Position numbers and translations under genes: made by a program
Notes under the pieces: generated by a model
The model's input: the letters and a program-made list of their open reading frames with translations, nothing else
What the model was told of the DNA's origin: nothing
The model's database searches: none
Shown: piece by piece, positions 63,427 to 64,000 of the stretch
Position numbering within the stretch: position 1 is the first letter of the stretch
Layout of the letters: every line of letters starts with the position of its first letter
Assembly: GCF_001020985.1 (NCBI RefSeq)
Contig: NZ_CP011542.1
Span: 2,604,001 to 2,668,000, forward strand
DNA: 64,000 nt
Origin: Corynebacterium mustelae
GTDB lineage: Bacteria; Actinomycetota; Actinomycetes; Mycobacteriales; Mycobacteriaceae
Reading direction: 5' to 3'

Positions 63427-64000
63427 CTATGTGTTATGAGCGTCTTGATATAGCCCGCGTTTATTGATGTATTGCACAACCCCGTCTGGCACCAAATACC
63501 AGACTGGCCGCCCGGCGCGGGCTCGTTCTCGGCACCCCGTCGAGGAGATCGCCATGGCTGGTATTTCCACCAATTCCACCCGATCTTTGTATTCATCTGG
63601 GATGTTATCCTCGTGCAACGTGTAGCCGGGCCGGGTAACTCCCACAAAGGTGGCAAGGTGGAACATTTTCTCCCAATCCCGCCAGGTCAATATTTTTTCT
63701 AATGCATCCGCGCCGGTAATGAAAAACAGCTCCGCGTCAGGGTATTCCAGCTTAAGTTCGGTGAGCGTATCAATGGTGTAGGTAGCACCAGGACGGTCAA
63801 TATCAATGCGGCTGACGCTAAACCTCGGGTTCGAAGCGGTGGCGATCACCGTCATTAAATATCGGTCTTCAGCTTTGGAAACATCCCGTCCAGCTTTCTG
63901 CCACGGTTGCCCGGTGGGGACGAAGATTACCAAGTCGAGGTTAAACAAGTCCGCCACTTCGGAACCTGCTACTAGGTGCCCATGATGGATCGGGTCGAAA
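63427..64000 (-). CDS. nadD: Nicotinate-nucleotide adenylyltransferase, 5' end outside window
   Basis: The minus-strand frame is open to the window edge and includes the nucleotidyltransferase HxGH motif ([11 protein letters not shown]) at about 63960-64000. It continues with [33 protein letters not shown] and the [15 protein letters not shown] region (ISST/SR motif). NadD makes deamido-NAD from nicotinate mononucleotide. The usual ISST[x]RR is degenerate here, with G-C between T and R. The start codon lies beyond 64000. Confidence 0.93.
   Translation of the reverse strand, partial: FDPIHHGHLVAGSEVADLFNLDLVIFVPTGQPWQKAGRDVSKAEDRYLMTVIATASNPRFSVSRIDIDRPGATYTIDTLTELKLEYPDAELFFITGADALEKILTWRDWEKMFHLATFVGVTRPGYTLHEDNIPDEYKDRVELVEIPAMAISSTGCRERARAGRPVWYLVPDGVVQYINKRGLYQDAHNT

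Noticed and set aside
1..64000. CRISPR arrays, tRNA/rRNA genes, insertion sequences, prophage
   Set aside because: I looked for regularly spaced repeats, cloverleaf-type sequences, transposase motifs and phage structural genes and found none that could be supported.

Overview
The window reads as a stretch of a Corynebacterium chromosome. Three tandem antigen-85-type mycolyltransferases, a MhuD-type heme monooxygenase, a PucR-gabT-gabD block and the housekeeping order lepA / PemK-like / rpsT / holA / comEC / comEA / degV / gpgP-like / rsfS / nadD all point to a mycolic-acid actinobacterium. Base composition is mid-range GC, except for two AT-rich islets: the restriction-modification block (about 22.7-30.5 kb) and the FRG-domain gene (45.6-46.6 kb).

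Layout. 1-5.1 kb: three mycolyltransferases surrounding a sialidase-like BNR gene and a heme-degrading monooxygenase. 5.1-7.9 kb: a DUF5692 membrane protein divergent from an SRPBCC protein. 7.9-15.9 kb: a GntR-controlled locus with a class II aldolase, an MtnA-like isomerase, a ribose-type ABC importer and an MtnK-like kinase. These genes together predict import and disposal of 5-deoxyribose or 5-methylthioribose by a DHAP shunt. 16-18 kb: an old-yellow-enzyme gene broken in an A8 run, an ArsR regulator and a decayed DJ-1/PfpI gene. 18-22.4 kb: a second DUF5692 protein, an ABC exporter and a frameshifted AlkD-like gene. 22.4-30.5 kb: a HicB-like protein followed by a three-gene restriction block (Res, Mod with a G10 tract, SNF2 helicase). 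31-35.4 kb: a PucR regulator divergent from gabT-gabD. 35.7-39.3 kb: a lipoprotein, a PPE-like glycine-rich protein and a DUF3558-like lipoprotein. 39.3-44.5 kb: a putrescine catabolic operon (aldehyde dehydrogenase, putrescine oxidase, universal stress protein, permease) that would feed GABA to gabT-gabD. 44.8-46.6 kb: a NADAR antitoxin-like gene convergent with an FRG-domain gene. 46.7-50.1 kb: lepA, a PemK-like gene and rpsT. 50.2-57 kb: a TetR-linked beta-oxidation operon and a fused CoA-transferase. 57-64 kb: an ankyrin gene, holA, comEC-comEA, degV, a gpgP-like phosphatase, rsfS and partial nadD.

Several parts appear to work as units. The GntR locus has near-identical palindromes in front of both transcription units. 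The fatty-acid locus has a 25-bp element, 24/25 identical, in front of both the acyl-CoA dehydrogenase operon and the CoA-transferase. The putrescine operon and gabTD together give a route from putrescine to succinate.

The most unexpected signal is not a gene. The 11-mer GCTTNTCGACG occurs at least 24 times on both strands, including as a perfect inverted pair forming a terminator-like hairpin at 5072-5109, and is absent from the AT-rich islets. Since comEC and comEA lie in the same window, a DNA-uptake-sequence-like role is one hypothesis among several.
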